This document shows positions 1 through 11,430 of a stretch of DNA of 64,000 bases, one piece after another. The stretch is taken from contig JASISA010000041.1 in assembly GCA_031771865.1 (NCBI GenBank), positions 2,232,001 through 2,296,000 of the forward strand, in the 5' to 3' direction. This DNA comes from Nothophaeocryptopus gaeumannii (taxonomy: Eukaryota; Ascomycota; Dothideomycetes; Mycosphaerellales; Mycosphaerellaceae). Numbering within the stretch: position 1 is the stretch's first letter; every line of letters begins with the position of its first letter. The notes beneath the pieces were generated by a model. That model had not been told where the DNA came from. It did no database searches and saw only the letters and a list, made by a program, of their open reading frames with translations. Position numbers and translations under genes: made by a program.

Positions 1-525
1 CGCGTAGCGTGTAGCCTTATGCACGACCAGGCGGAACCGCAGGGGGCCTTCAACGGGCTACGTGGCTGCTTCAGAAGGCATCCAGTTTGCCAGCCTCGTC
101 GCCTTCTTCTACGGCTCGCCCTCGCGAATACATCAGGGCGGAAAATCGTAGTTGGAGGTGCTTGCTACACCTCCTCTTCTAACACTAACACCTGCACTCG
201 GGTCAGCCCGGCTCCGCTGACGCAGTTGAGATACCGCGAGGCTGGGGAGATCAGCCTCTTATTTCGCTGCTGCCCGGAACCTCTGTGTTCTATGAAAGCG
301 ATCGGATCCAACCATACAAACAAGAAGATCGGAACAAATCCACGGACTTCTGGGTGAGTGCGGTGGCGAGCTCTTTATACTCTCAGGCTTGTGTGGCCTG
401 AGGTTGAAGGGCGACCGATGCGAGAGGGCGACAAGCTGACCCTGAGCAGCCAATCAGATCCATCAGGCCCATCACCGCATGATTGAGAGAGAAGTGCTCT
501 ACTATTGCGGCTCCAACTTTGTAAC
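1..525. other. Left edge, no gene recognised
   Basis: I see no protein family in any frame of this stretch. It lies upstream of the EST1-domain gene and probably holds its promoter and 5' UTR. The short open frames here have no domain and no convincing splice partners. Confidence 0.4.
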
Positions 526-3442
526 ATGAGTCCATACTCCGGAGGCAGTCCTGAAATACCAGATTCATTATCGGGCCACTACCGATACTCCCATGGACGT
601 CCTCAGCCGCCGAAGCAGCAGCCCTTCGACGGCAGGAACCGGGCTGCTAATGATGAATCTCGTGACCACGCCCTGAGGCCGCTGGATTGCTCACCAGAGT
701 CTGACATGTGAGTGACCATGATGACTACAAAAGGGCGTAGTAGCCTCATAAACCCGGGCGCAGTTCGCATGGCCATGTACTAATAGGCTACCAGAAGCCA
801 GGGCCAGTACGGTGCTGATGTTTATGACTCTCCCATATCTTCCTCTGATGAGTCCATGAACAATTATCTTGGAAACCAAACGCCACCGCAGTCGCCACTT
901 CCCTTTGGGCCCTCACAGACTATTGGAGCTTCCGCGAACGGCTTTGAGCGCCTGTCTCTGGACCACGGCCAGGCCAGAGAAGGTGATCCACGAGGCAGTC
1001 GCGGGCGTGGAAACGTGACTCCTTCAGCGCTGAACTCCAAAAGATCCGCCAGCCGAGAACTGCCAGCCGATCAAGGCCGACACTCTCCACGAGTATGCAG
1101 CAACTTCAACCAGACTTCATCTGCGCTTGCTCAGGCAAGTCCAAGGCAACAGCCGCGAGGCCGCACGGACCGAGGTCACGCGCGCCTTCCTTCCCATGAG
1201 CAAACCACAAGGCCGCCTGCGCTTGACTCAACCGGCCATACGACAGCAGTATCGTCTGCCTTGCGAAGAGTCAAAGAGCCGATCCACCAGGACAGTGGAT
1301 ATGGCTCGCGACAAAGTACACTAACGTATCCAGACGGAGCAGCTCTTCCATCAACATACTCACAGCCCTTGAAAGCAGCCGTCGACAACGCAAACGTAGA
1401 GAATGCAGGTCCGATGGTCTCAAGGCAGAAGGCTTCCAGGCAGCCACCAGCCGACAATCGGTATCCAGGTCTGATCATGCAGCCAGACTCCTCACCCATC
1501 AGCCAGGACCAGCTCGCTGCTGAAGTTAAGGGGATCTACGCAGGACTCGTCATGGTTGAGGCTAAGTGTATCAATATCGATGCTGCTCAAGCTGCTGATC
1601 CCAAGTCTCGTCTTGGCCCTGAGCAATGGCAGGCCTTGATTGCACTACACAGGACCTTGCTCTATGAGCACCATGACTTCCTCATGGCGACGCAGCATCC
1701 ATCTGCAACTCAGGCTCTTCGTGGACTTGCTACCAAGTACAGTATGCCGGCTCGCATGTGTAAGTTCTTCAATCCACTCATCTGTGGATTCACTGATGTT
1801 CTTGACAGGGAAACACGGCATCCATGCCTTCCTTGAAGTACTGAGACACCGTCGTCCGGAGTCGCAAGATTACATGCTCGCGTTCATATATCTTGCTTAC
1901 CAGATGATGGCACTTCTCTTTGAGACTGTCCCATCTTTCACTGATACGTGGATAGAGTGTTTGGGAGACCTTGCACGTTATCGAATGGCAATTGAAGAAG
2001 AAAAAGAAGCGCATGCGACGTGGGGTGGTGTTGCTGCGCGTTGGTACACCATGGCTTCCGACCGACACCCTGCAATTGGCCGACTCTATCACCATCTCGG
2101 CATTCTCGAGCGACCCAGTCTGCGGAAGTACTGCCTGTATTCCAAGTCGCTCACGTGTGTGATTCCATTTCCAAATGCACGCGACTCACTTTCGACGCTC
2201 TGTGCTCCGATTTTGCAGGACGACCAGACAATTGCGAGCAGCCGACAATCTGCAGAGGCGCGCATGGTCACATTCCACGCACTCATCTACAGTGGACATG
2301 ATCTCACCAAGACCATCGAGGTTGGTAAAGATTCTCTGGAACTCCTGAAGCAAACTCCTTCCAAGCTCAGGGACTTCGGCGCGAATCTCGGAGTTACCAA
2401 CGTTGCCGCTCTATTTGAGCTGGGAACTCCCACCAATACTATGTGGCAGCTCTACACCGCGGCTATCAACCAAGCGATGCAGAGTTCAAGACCATCCCTG
2501 GCGACTGGCGCCAACACTCACACCACCATGTTGTCGACCATCATGCCTTCGACCACTCCGAACCCTGCTTTGGATGCTACGACCACCTACTTTTACGACT
2601 GCTTCAATCATACCATACGTCATTACAATTCTCTGGAAGCCCTGAAGGATTGTCTGCCATTTGTTCACGTCAGCCTTGTTTGGTTGCATTCGTTGCATGC
2701 ACTCCGGACTCGGCTCTCTGCCGGCCCAAATACGTACGACATTCCCTTCAACTTCGAGCGTTTGTCCTTCACTCACCTTGCATCTTTGCTCAATACTGTT
2801 TCCCATCTGGAGCCAATCAGTGCACGCGTATTGGAGTGTGCTCGACAGGGCGTCTTCTTGTCATCCGAGAGGAAAGAAGATGCGCGCCCTCTCACGGAGG
2901 ACTACACTATCCGTGGACTGATCTGGGGCCAATTCTACTTTCGTCCCGGATGGTTCGATGGCCAGTGCGAGGATGATGGTAGAGCGATCGAGACGGCTGC
3001 CATGTCGAAGCAGCGCGCTGAGAGAGTACTGTGGCTTGGCCTGTTTCTGGCTTTCCACACGCAGTTCCTGCACTACGATGTCCAGAAGAGGGTCTTCACG
3101 GCTGTTGCAGCGCAACAGACGATGCCCAAGACGCAGTCTGCTCACCCTGCAGAGGTCGAGTCGGCTGACGCCAATATCATGGAACATGTCTCCACGGCTG
3201 TTGCGCCAAGATCTAGGCATTCGAACGCCACTTCTTCAGCCTCGAATAGTGATGATGGCTTTCAGATTGTCAAAAAGCCACGAAGTAGTGCTTCGTCTAC
3301 CAAGGGAGGGTCGTCGTGGGCGAAAGTGGCTGCCAACTCGCCAGCAGAAGTCAGTGGTGCGAAAGCGAGGAAGCAAAGGTCGGACTATAATCGGTTTCAA
3401 ATTGCAGACGAGAATGGGGTATATCATCAGAATGGCTATTGA
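526..3442 (+). CDS. EST1 DNA/RNA-binding-domain protein
   Basis: Predicted 926-aa protein from three exons: 526-707, 795-1759 and 1809-3442. Intron 1 has a GTGAGT donor and a textbook TACTAATAG branch point; intron 2 is GTAAGT...GACAG. The first about 330 residues are low-complexity and Ser/Gln/Pro-rich. The segment across intron 2 and after it (HGIHAFLEVLRHRRP, YMLAFIYLAYQMMALLFETV, GRLYHHLGILERP) is typical of the fungal EST1 DNA/RNA-binding domain. Proteins of this family are related to telomerase-associated Est1 and NMD factors SMG5-7, but most fungal members are uncharacterised. The C-terminus is basic and Ser-rich. I chose ATG 526 because it is the first ATG of the exon that splices in frame. 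Family membership is strong; a telomere role is not shown. Confidence 0.85.
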
Positions 3443-3707
3443 GGTAAGTTATCAGACAAAGATACTTATGGATGATTCGCTGCAGCTAAGTCCCAGTGGC
3501 GAGGTGATCTGCTAGAAAAAGTTTTTGATTGTGTACAGCTCGCTTGCTTTCCCGTATGTATGTTCAAAGCAGCGTTCGGGTATTTCCAAACCGGCTGCAG
3601 CGCCGATGACCACCACGGTCGACCGCTGCAGAGTTGAGAGCTCCTGGTCGCTATCCAGCGCGGGCTTTCCAAGACCCAAGTGACCAAAACCAACCTCATC
3701 TCTTCAT

Positions 3708-4683
3708 TCACCACCACTTTCCCTCCACACCAACAGCCCTCTTTGGATTCACCATGATCGCCTCCTCGATACTTGCCGGATATGAACACGTGCCATCCCG
3801 AGCTGCACCCCAAGCCTTATACATCTCCGCGAACTCATCGGCCTCATCGATCGCGATACCTTTCTTAAATTCCCAAAATACCTCCTGACGGTCTGTATCG
3901 GATAAGCTCCACCCTGTCCCATACCCTCTCTTCCCCATCCCAATCGTCTTCGCCGCTACGATACTCACAATCATCCACCGCGCCGGATGCGGCTCATCGC
4001 GGGAATACCCTATCGCGGCGAGCTGTTTACACGGTTGTGTAGTGGCGAATATGGGATTGATGAAATATTCTGGCCAGACAAACAGATGTCCTAGGGAGAG
4101 GAATTCGTGGAGGAAAGTGGTTATGTAGGTTTTGGATTGGAGCGTTACTCCGGTGCGTAAGGCGGCTATGAGGCGATGGGCGTGGTCGGTTATGGCGTAG
4201 GGGACGACGGAGTGTGGGAGGTGGAGGATGCGGCCTGTGTAGAGCCAGCGGGCGAAGTCGTGGAAGTCGAGGGTGGCGACGTTGGGGAGGGTGAGGGTAA
4301 ATTGTAGCGGTTTTGTGTCGATGTTTTCGTTGACGTTCTTATATGCATTGGGGTTCGAGGTGACGTTGGAGGTCGAGGTGACGGTGTTGTTGGTTTGGTC
4401 CTTGGTGAAGGTGGAGTCGAGGCGGGAGAGGAGGGCGGTGGAGTCGCGGCGAGGTTGTTGTGGCGTGGTGTCGTCGTGCAGGTGGCGGGCGAGGTAGAGG
4501 GAGTTGGCGCTGAGGGCGGAACGGGACATTTCGTAGATGACTTGGTCTTTCCAGTGGATGATCAGGGTGACGGTGTCGTTGTCTTCTCCAGCGGAGGCGG
4601 CCCTGCAGTATGTTAGGACTGCCTGTGGAGTGCCATGGTTGAGACACTTACATTGGAGATGGCTCACTGCTCGAGGTAGCCAT
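3708..4683 (-). CDS. BTB/POZ-like domain protein
   Basis: Predicted 308 aa in two exons, 4683-4652 and 4602-3708. The intron (4603-4651) has a GTAAGT donor, a CTAACAT branch and a CTGCAG acceptor. The tiny first exon encodes MATSSSEPSP and joins in frame to AASAGEDNDTVTLIIHWKD. The DTVTLIIHWKDQVIYEMSRSALSANS...FTLTLPNVATLDFHDFARWLYTGRI pattern resembles fungal BTB/POZ folds, in which a beta-rich start is followed by a conserved F..F..WLYTG segment. Such proteins are often substrate adaptors for cullin-3 ligases, but no second domain is visible here. Its 3' end faces the 3' end of the EST1-domain gene. Confidence 0.65.
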
Positions 4684-4949
4684 TGTCAGTTTTGTAATGT
4701 CAGATGTTGGATGTTTCGCGGGTTTGTTCGCGTTGGCTGAATGTGAAAACGCTTGGACCCTTGAAAGCTTATTTGGCGATGAAGTGAAGGAGAGACTTTC
4801 ACATGCAAGCCAAGCATTTCAGAGACAATTGTGAGCTCTAGGAGGTCTTGGACCACTGTCTTACGGTCGCTCATGGCACGAGCGCGCATATTAACAAGCA
4901 ACTGTATCGAAACGATTTCCATTCTCCATTACCGCGGCCGGTGTGAACC

Positions 4950-6255
4950 GAGTTGTTCACCTCGAGTATCCTACCCAAAACCATTCCCGAGCATGTCACT
5001 CTCAACAACCGTCCCATCCTGCGGCAATATCCTAGAAATGAAGAAGTCATGAAAAATCCTCCCGACCTCCTCGGATATCCAGTACGAAGTCTGCCCATCA
5101 CCTTTCCTGCATCTTGTCAGCATCGCCACATTCCACCCCTGCCAATCGTCAACCCACCTCATTACCCAAACCAAATTCTTCATCTGGCCCTCTAACATAT
5201 GCGCACCCTCTCAACCCGTTGCTAGATTATACAAGCCCTGGACCATCAGGTTCTTCGGGATGCTCTCACTGATCTGCAAAGCTTGCTGCGGGTCCCTAAT
5301 GGGAAAAGGCCAACCGGTGCAGCGCCGTTGAATCTCATACTTTTCCGTCGCGCCTCGATTGTGCGGTGCCTCTTGAATCGCCTGCTCTCGAAGACGAATC
5401 AGTTCTTATAGTGATACCGGGCGCTGCCAATCCAGACAGAATACAATCGATCGAATGAACTGCGTCATGGGTGACGAAGAGTCAGATGTCCCACTGCTCT
5501 GCGGCATTGTGTCTTCAACTTTTGGGTTCCCAACTCGAGCGAGATATGCAATACCAGACATGTTTCCATTGAGTGCTTTGATGATTCCGTTCCCGATAGA
5601 TGGCCAAGACTCGAGGTTTGTGATTTGACTGTGAATGATTTGGCAGAGGTCGTCGACGTACTATGTAATAGGGTCGCATTGGTCGTGACCGCAGAAGGCT
5701 GGAGAGAGCTTGTATTGCAAGGGTTGGTTGATTGTGCGGCGGATGAGTCCGTCCCAGGATGCCAAAGGGTATTGGTCATTGAGAGGACAGGATGAGTTCT
5801 TGGATATCGCCCACCTATCGACACCAGGAAAGCGGAAATTGCACGCGTCAGGCTACGGCGGAGACCTTCGAGTCGAAGCTAAGTACCGGGCTAAGAATCC
5901 ACGCCACGTTGCCGGCTTCGAATCCTTCGAGATCTCGCACGGCATTAAGAGCTCCACAGTGGATGATCGGTAGACGCATTATATCACGCGCGCGGACTGC
6001 TCCGATCCGTCGCCGCATTGGTAGTGCTGCAATGGGGCCTGCATTTGGTGACGTCCTGTTTTGATCCCTGCAGAGGTCTGGTCGGATGGAGTGGAATTCG
6101 TGCAGCGCAGCATCAATCTCCGTCCTTGTCTCGTGGAGCAATGCTGTCAGTGAGCAGACACTGCAGCTTGCATCAAGGAAGGATGAGGCTTGGGTTGATG
6201 TGCTCATGCGCTGTTCCTCGGCCCACTCGTTGAGAGGGGCTTCGACTGGGTGCAA
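4950..6255 (-). pseudogene. Decayed gene of unknown function
   Basis: Reading the minus strand from about 6255 down to about 4950 gives protein-like segments that only join by changing frame and passing stops. They are EIDAALHEFHSIRPDLCRD, then after a frame change near 5848 VDRWAISKNSSCPLNDQYPLA, then VDDLCQIIHSQITNLESWPS after a TAG near 5661, then a TAA near 5408 followed by EIQRRCTGWPFPIRDPQQAL and WVDDWQGWNVAMLTRC. Both stops could come from C-to-T changes in Gln codons, as repeat-induced point mutation would give. I do not recognise the family. Some breaks could be introns, but no convincing donor and acceptor pairs surround them. Confidence 0.4.
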
Positions 6256-6723
6256 TGAGTCCGTGAAAGGAAATTTTTACCCAGGAGGGCTATTAGCTAT
6301 TCGCAGTTGCAGCGGTAAACACCCAGCAAGCGATAGTCCATTCCTTTTTCATCAGGCCTGGGCAATAGCCAAGTTCCGGAGAAGATTGATACGAGACAAC
6401 CATGCCGTTCCGTCAGCAACGGTATACATTTAAGCTTTCGGCGATAACTTCATCTTAAGGAGACGTCCAAGACCGTGCCAGGTGCTTTGTTATGTTTTTC
6501 ACGACCCAGATCTCTGTTACATGCTCGCGCTTCTCCACCTCCTGCGCCAACGCCATTGCCAACGCTCGCATTGAATGAAAGCTACCGTATGCCCGATGTA
6601 AAAAGCTTTCGTTGGGCGACATAAGATGGCAACGAGAATGGGAAGAGTGTTGTGAGGATGTTGCTGTGAAAGTCAGTGTGAAAGTGAGGTTGATTTAGGT
6701 GGACGGTCTTCGTGAAAGCCGAA
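6256..6723. other. Non-coding stretch before the transposon
   Basis: No gene or notable structure recognised between the decayed gene and the left target-site copy of the transposon. Confidence 0.4.
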
Positions 6724-6727
6724 GCTC
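6724..6727. repeat. Target-site duplication, left copy (GCTC)
   Basis: GCTC directly abuts the left terminal inverted repeat and is repeated at 11469-11472 just outside the right one. Confidence 0.75.
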
Positions 6728-6765
6728 GGCAGAGCCCTGTTCATGACTAAGGGTCATATCAACTT
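6728..6765 (+). repeat. Left terminal inverted repeat, 38 bp
   Basis: Starts GGCAGAGCCCTG and matches the reverse complement of 11431-11468 over all 38 bases as read. It contains a small inner inverted repeat, TGAC-TAAGG-GTCA. Confidence 0.92.
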
Positions 6766-7096
6766 CATAGTGTCACGTTACTTTGACCTCAAATCTACCA
6801 ACCTCAGTTACACTAATATGGCCCTTTCTCATCTATACAGGCGTCGCTATCGCCTAAAACACTCGCAGCACACTCGCAGACGGCCTGCGCGGCTTGCTGT
6901 TGTTATGAAGCAGTCATAGCTGGACAATAGCAGGCTGCGTAGGCCGTATTGCTATTTTGAACTGATGCTATTGTAAGTACTACTATTGTCCTTTTCACTC
7001 GCAGCACTCGTATATCTACTCTTTCTTTTCCTTTGCTTACTATCTTAGCTACATCAACATTCTCCCCGTCAAAACTACAAGAATACTACTGCCGCG

Positions 7097-7777
7097 ATGT
7101 CTCAATTCCGCCAACCAACCACTACTACCACCACCGACTTCTGGCATGTCGAAGACTATCAATGGAACGAGTGGGTAGCCAGCAGCGAGTCTACCAATAG
7201 CAAGGAGCGCAAGTCAGCTTTGAACAATTTGCGGAAGTTTGATACGGCTGGCCGTATCATGGAGACTAATGAAGGTGAGTTAATTGACTCGTAGCTATTT
7301 GAATCTACTCGCAGACACACTCGTAGGCAAAGCGCTCTATCCCCTTGCCCGTGGTGCGAGTGCAAGAAGAATCCGCAGCCCTGTATGGTGTTCAAAGACC
7401 GTGGAGATCTTGCGTGTGCCTATTGCAAGCGGCATGGAAAGTCTGGCTGCCTTGCCAATGAAGCCAAGGCTGAAGATGAAGACGAAGATGAAGATGAAGA
7501 TGAGGAGATGGAGGATGTCGACGAAGGTGGTGTGCTTGTCGAGCCTGCGAGTGCTGTGAGTGCTGCGAGTGGAGAGACTGCTGGTCTGCGTGCTGAGAAC
7601 GAGAGCCTAAAGACTAAGGTTACTGATTTGGAGGCTCGTTTGGTTGCCATTGAGGCTAAAGTGTCTAGTCTTGACACTGAGATGGAGGCTGCTCGTCGTG
7701 CTGGCTTTGTGGGCTTTCGTCTCGGCGCCTTTGAGAGTAGCTTGGTAGACAAGACTACCGGCAAACCTTGGTACTAG
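7097..7777 (+). CDS. Transposon gene: Cys-cluster coiled-coil protein
   Basis: Two coding blocks in the same frame. The first (from ATG 7097, MSQFRQPTTTTTTDF) runs to about 7274, where a GTGAGT donor follows. The second reads CPWCECKKNPQPC...CAYCKRHGKSGC, a Cys cluster that probably binds zinc, then an Asp/Glu run of about 16 residues, then a coiled coil (ENESLKTKVTDLEARLVAIEAKVSSL). It ends at the TAG at 7775-7777. The AG sites available after the donor (7294, 7314, 7326) do not restore the frame of the Cys block, so the exact junction is unresolved or the copy is frameshifted. Such Cys-rich carried proteins are often DNA-binding; the function here is unknown. Confidence 0.55.
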
Positions 7778-7862
7778 ATAGCAGTGTCAAAATATGAGTG
7801 CTGCGAGTGCCTGAACCTGAACTCCATTCCTACATACGAGATATATCTACCAACTAAAGAAA

Positions 7863-9538
7863 TTAATTACCTTCATCGACCTTGTCTTCCCGCGTTGACG
7901 GCTCCACAACCAGCTTCTTCCTTGGCTTCTTGATATGCGTCTGGGCTGGTTCAGCAAGTGTTGGAGGTGCTGGTTCAGCTACAGTTGTTGGAGGTGTTGG
8001 TTCAGCAACAGGCACTGATTCTACCTGCTCCAGCGGAGCAGCGACTTGCTGCTGTATAGCCTCCTCAACAAACAACGACACCTCCGTCTGCTCAATAATA
8101 GTATCCAGCCTCTCCGAAAAAGTATCGCGAGTTGGTTCTACGACCTCATAATCTTCTTCAACAATAGGAGCCTTGGGTTCCTTCTTGACGAACCATTCAC
8201 TCGGCGAGTCAAAGCTAAAACTACTGTTTGATTGATCGCTAGCCTCGCTGGTTAGATCAATGATCTCGCACCAGCCGGAATGCGATAAGGACGTACCGAT
8301 AGACCAGCGTTGCCTTTAGTAGGTGATGGAGGCGACAATTCACTGCTGGCCTGGCGTTTGTGTCCACTCGCAGCAGTACTCGTAGCAGCACTCGCAGCAG
8401 TACTCGTAGCAGCACTCGCAGCAGCCTCGCGAGCCGCGTATGCCAACGTTGAAGAAGTCAACTGCGCACGGCGAAAGACTGCGGCCGGCGGCGAATTGTG
8501 TAGCGGGTCACTCGTATCCGCATTGGCAGCACTCGTAGTAGATTTGGCTGGACTCGTAGTACTGTCGTCCTGATCCGCTATTCCGCGTTGGCCGACTGGT
8601 TTCGTATTCCAGCGTCTGACCCGATTGACGAGAATTACCACCTTGATATGGACTGTCGCATTCAATGCTGACCATGGACTGCGATGAAATGGCAATAGCA
8701 TCTCTTCGAGGTCATCCGATAGTAGATTGGTGTCTGCTGGGCGGATTGGTTCGTTGGTATCCTCATCAAAAGATACACAAAGGAAGGAGTCTTGATGCGG
8801 GTGTATCAACCATTGCTGTAAAGTTGGTCCAGCAGCCGGAACAATAACAGTAGAATAGAGCCAGTTCCTACGCATGTCTTCGTTGCGGCTCGGCAGCATA
8901 TCAACCATATGTTGATAAGTATCAAAGAAGCCGTCCAGTCGCCATCTTTGTATAAGCTCCGGTTCATCGTAGTGCCAAACATCCGGAGTTGACAACGCTG
9001 AAGCCTTTCGCTTCTTGTTCTTCGGCGTACGAATATTGACAAGCACTGTAAAAGCCTCGCACCGAAAGTGAATCTCTCGGCGTTGGGCTTTACCCTTGCC
9101 CTTGCCCTTGGATGAAGAGGTAGATAGTGGTGCACTCGCACTCGCACTCGTAGGAGCTGGCGATGCAGCTGGACGAGAGATCTTGCGGTTGGTAGAAGCC
9201 TTAGGACTGAGGGGATCGATACCAGCGTTGCCAATATTGCGGCTGTGTGACTTCTTATTCTGCTGAAGAACGGTGTTACCACGGTTCGAAGAGGTAGTGC
9301 CGAAACCTTGAAAGCCAGTATATGTACTAGAGGCTCCAGCTCCAATAAGCGCACTCGCAGCACTCGTAGCTGCTGGCCGTGCTGCTAGTAGTGGAGAGGA
9401 TATGAGAGGCCCGTCATCTTCTCGGTAATGAGGATTGTGCACAAGGCAATAGGGGCATCGGAAAACGTTGCCAAGATCACAGTGATGTATCACTTGCTTC
9501 TTGGACTGCGCACAGAACTTAGTCCACTCAAGATCCAT
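7863..9538 (-). CDS. Transposon gene: unknown protein with SIM-like motif
   Basis: Starts at ATG 9538 (MDLEWTKFCAQSKKQVIHHC) with an early FRCPYCLVHNPH that could hold a metal. A long Ala/Ser/Lys-rich linker follows, then a more ordered core (FRCEAFTVLVNIRTPKNKKRK, QRWRLDGFFDTYQHMVDML) and an Ala/Ser/Thr tandem repeat. The first frame stops at 8252. The downstream frame continues as CEIIDLTSEASDQSNSSFSF... to a TAA near 7863, with Pro/Ala/Thr repeats and a basic KKPRKKL patch. A GTACGT at 8296 could be a donor, but the nearest acceptors give introns of only 32 or 49 bases, so the join may instead be a frameshift. IIDLTSE matches a SUMO-interacting motif pattern. I do not recognise the family. 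Confidence 0.5.
8366..8421. repeat. 24-bp tandem repeat inside transposon gene
   Basis: Alternating ACTCGCAGCAGT and ACTCGTAGCAGC units give about 2.3 copies of a 24-bp repeat, five octamers in all. In the minus-strand gene it encodes repeated SAATSTAA. It is the densest run of the octamer that pervades this element. Confidence 0.85.
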
Positions 9539-9568
9539 TGTTGAAGAAGGAGGTAACGCTGAATACCC

Positions 9569-9805
9569 TTAAAGTGGCTGACCAGCAGCCTCAAATACTG
9601 CTCTGGTTCGGTCACTCGGCTGCCTCTGTGTACTAGCAGCAGGCGTTTCAAACTCCGGCAGATCTCCGCCATTGTTGACATACTCATGCGCTGCAGTGCG
9701 GAGGTGATGGTATGCATGAACATGCAGCTTTTTGCGGCCCAGGCAATGCTGATTCCTCACCACCATGAAACATGATTGGATAGCCGCTAGTATGAAGCAT
9801 ATCAT
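9569..9805 (-). CDS. Possible 3' exon or small ORF of the transposon
   Basis: An open frame of 78 codons (MICFILAAIQSCFMVV...EFETPAASTQRQPSDRTRAVFEAAGQPL) lies downstream of the integrase on the same strand. The integrase frame ends at GGTAAGTAG, which contains a GTAAGT donor, so this could be a final exon after a long, motif-rich intron. No family is recognised and the splice is not proven. Confidence 0.25.
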   Translation of the reverse strand: MICFILAAIQSCFMVVRNQHCLGRKKLHVHAYHHLRTAAHEYVNNGGDLPEFETPAASTQRQPSDRTRAVFEAAGQPL

Positions 9806-10015
9806 TACACCACTCGAGAGATATTGGAGGTAGATATGCGAGCAAATCTGCGAATAGAATCAGCTGGAGTGAACTACTAAGTTCAGCACAGCATCCCCTG
9901 CGAGCCTGAGTGCCGCTGCAGTGACATGGGCAGCTACGAGTGCCGCTGCGAGTAACATGGGCAGCTACGAGTGCCTAGCTACGAGTGGCTCCGGCAGTTA
10001 CGAGTGTGCACACCG

Positions 10016-11345
10016 CTACTTACCAAACTCTGCAATCTTGTCAACCCATTGCTGTAAAACCGGATCTTCAGTATCCAGTAAATGCCCGTAGAAGTCACCG
10101 CCGTGAAGCTCCGGATAGTCGTAGAGATTGTTGGGCTCTCCAGCTACATGCTTAGCAACTGTCTGTTCGTTGTGCTTACGGATTGTATGAGTATTCCAGC
10201 AGTGTACAAACTCTCCAGTTGTATACCTCATTACGGGGATGTAGATTGCGAGCCAGGCAATACGATCTGCTTTAAGAGCTGCGTTATAATGCCCTTCCTC
10301 TCGGAGTTGATTGAAATAGTCTCTCCAGCGGTTGAATACTGACTTTGCTGCCTCGCCCTACCAGTGCTCAATAGTCTGATTTCCTTTGCTTGTTGTATAC
10401 CAGAAGGCATCGCTGAAAGTGATATGTTCGCTAGCAAGGTGCTCACGTAGGAGAAGATGTGCGTCCGCAAGCATTGGAGTTTCAACGCCCTGATCAGATC
10501 GTATGATATTAGGCATACGGCCGGCCTTGTAGATCGTGATGATGTACTGTGCAAAAACCGAGAACTTGGTCTTAGCTAGCGGCCCAACAAAGTACCAGAT
10601 AATCTTCCTTGAAAAGACGTCGATACAGGCGTAGATCGAGCATCCATAATCAGCCAGCTTACAAAAAGCATCAATAGAGTATACATCATCAGCTCCTCGA
10701 GCTTGAGGCCTTACGCTACGAGGTTTACTGCGTTTACCAGGTCGACGGCTCTCAAAAGCTGCTGGCACCTTGGCACGGGCAATACGGAAGATGCGGTCTC
10801 TACGAGTGATCAGCGAGTGCAGCCTACGAGTGCGAGTGCCTGAGTGAATGAATACAAAGGCGTACCTGCCAATGAAGTGCCATTTCTCACGAATAGTTTG
10901 GGCCAACTTGCGATATCCAAAGTCCTGTGCAGCACCATGCCCAAGCACATGGTCCAATGCCTCGCTAATAGCGGCATCCACCTCTTTAGAAGATTCTGCT
11001 GGATACCTCTTATATAGGCCTATATCACGCCTCAACCGCTGATATTGTATGAGGAGATATTGCAGCCATCTGCCTGTAGATACTGAACTTCCTCTCATCT
11101 TTGTACGAGTACAGCCAGAAACGCTCAATAATACGGGCTCTGAGGGCATTGTCTACCTGTAGAGGAGCCTGTCGAATACGAGCACCCCACTGCTTCAGCC
11201 TCCTCTTCAGAGTCTTGACAGATATATCAATATCGTAGTAGGTTCGTAGATTATCGCATATCGCAGTGTATTCGCGTCGGTCAAAGAAGATCCAGTGCTC
11301 AATCTGGGCTCGCACGGGCTCGAGGTCAACGGTATGAGGCGCCAT
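10016..11345 (-). pseudogene. Broken integrase-core (DDE) transposase
   Basis: Begins at ATG 11345 (MAPHTVDLEPVRAQIEHW) with a helix-turn-helix-like N-terminus (DIDISVKTLKRRLKQWG). The catalytic core shows the three acidic residues: SIDAFCKLADYG (D), IRSDQGVET (D) and NQTIEHW (E), with 41 residues between the second D and E. The frame is interrupted. The N-terminal and core frames do not meet between about 11090 and 11030, where the most protein-like reading (VQYLQADGCNISSYN) lies in a third frame, which implies two small indels. A TAG at about 10358 directly follows IEHW. The same frame then continues without stops for about 110 residues (VFNRWRDYFNQLREEGHYN) to 10016. This copy is probably inactive unless splicing rescues it. 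Confidence 0.8.
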
Positions 11346-11430
11346 ATGCACTTGCGAGTGCAGGTACGAGTGTAGGCACGAGTGTAGGGCAATATAACGA
11401 GTGTAGATAAGAGTGTGGAAGCCGAGGCGA

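Noticed and set aside
8310..8573. Plus-strand Ala/Leu-rich frame resembling a membrane protein
   Set aside because: It is the antisense of the tandem-repeat segment in the minus-strand transposon gene.
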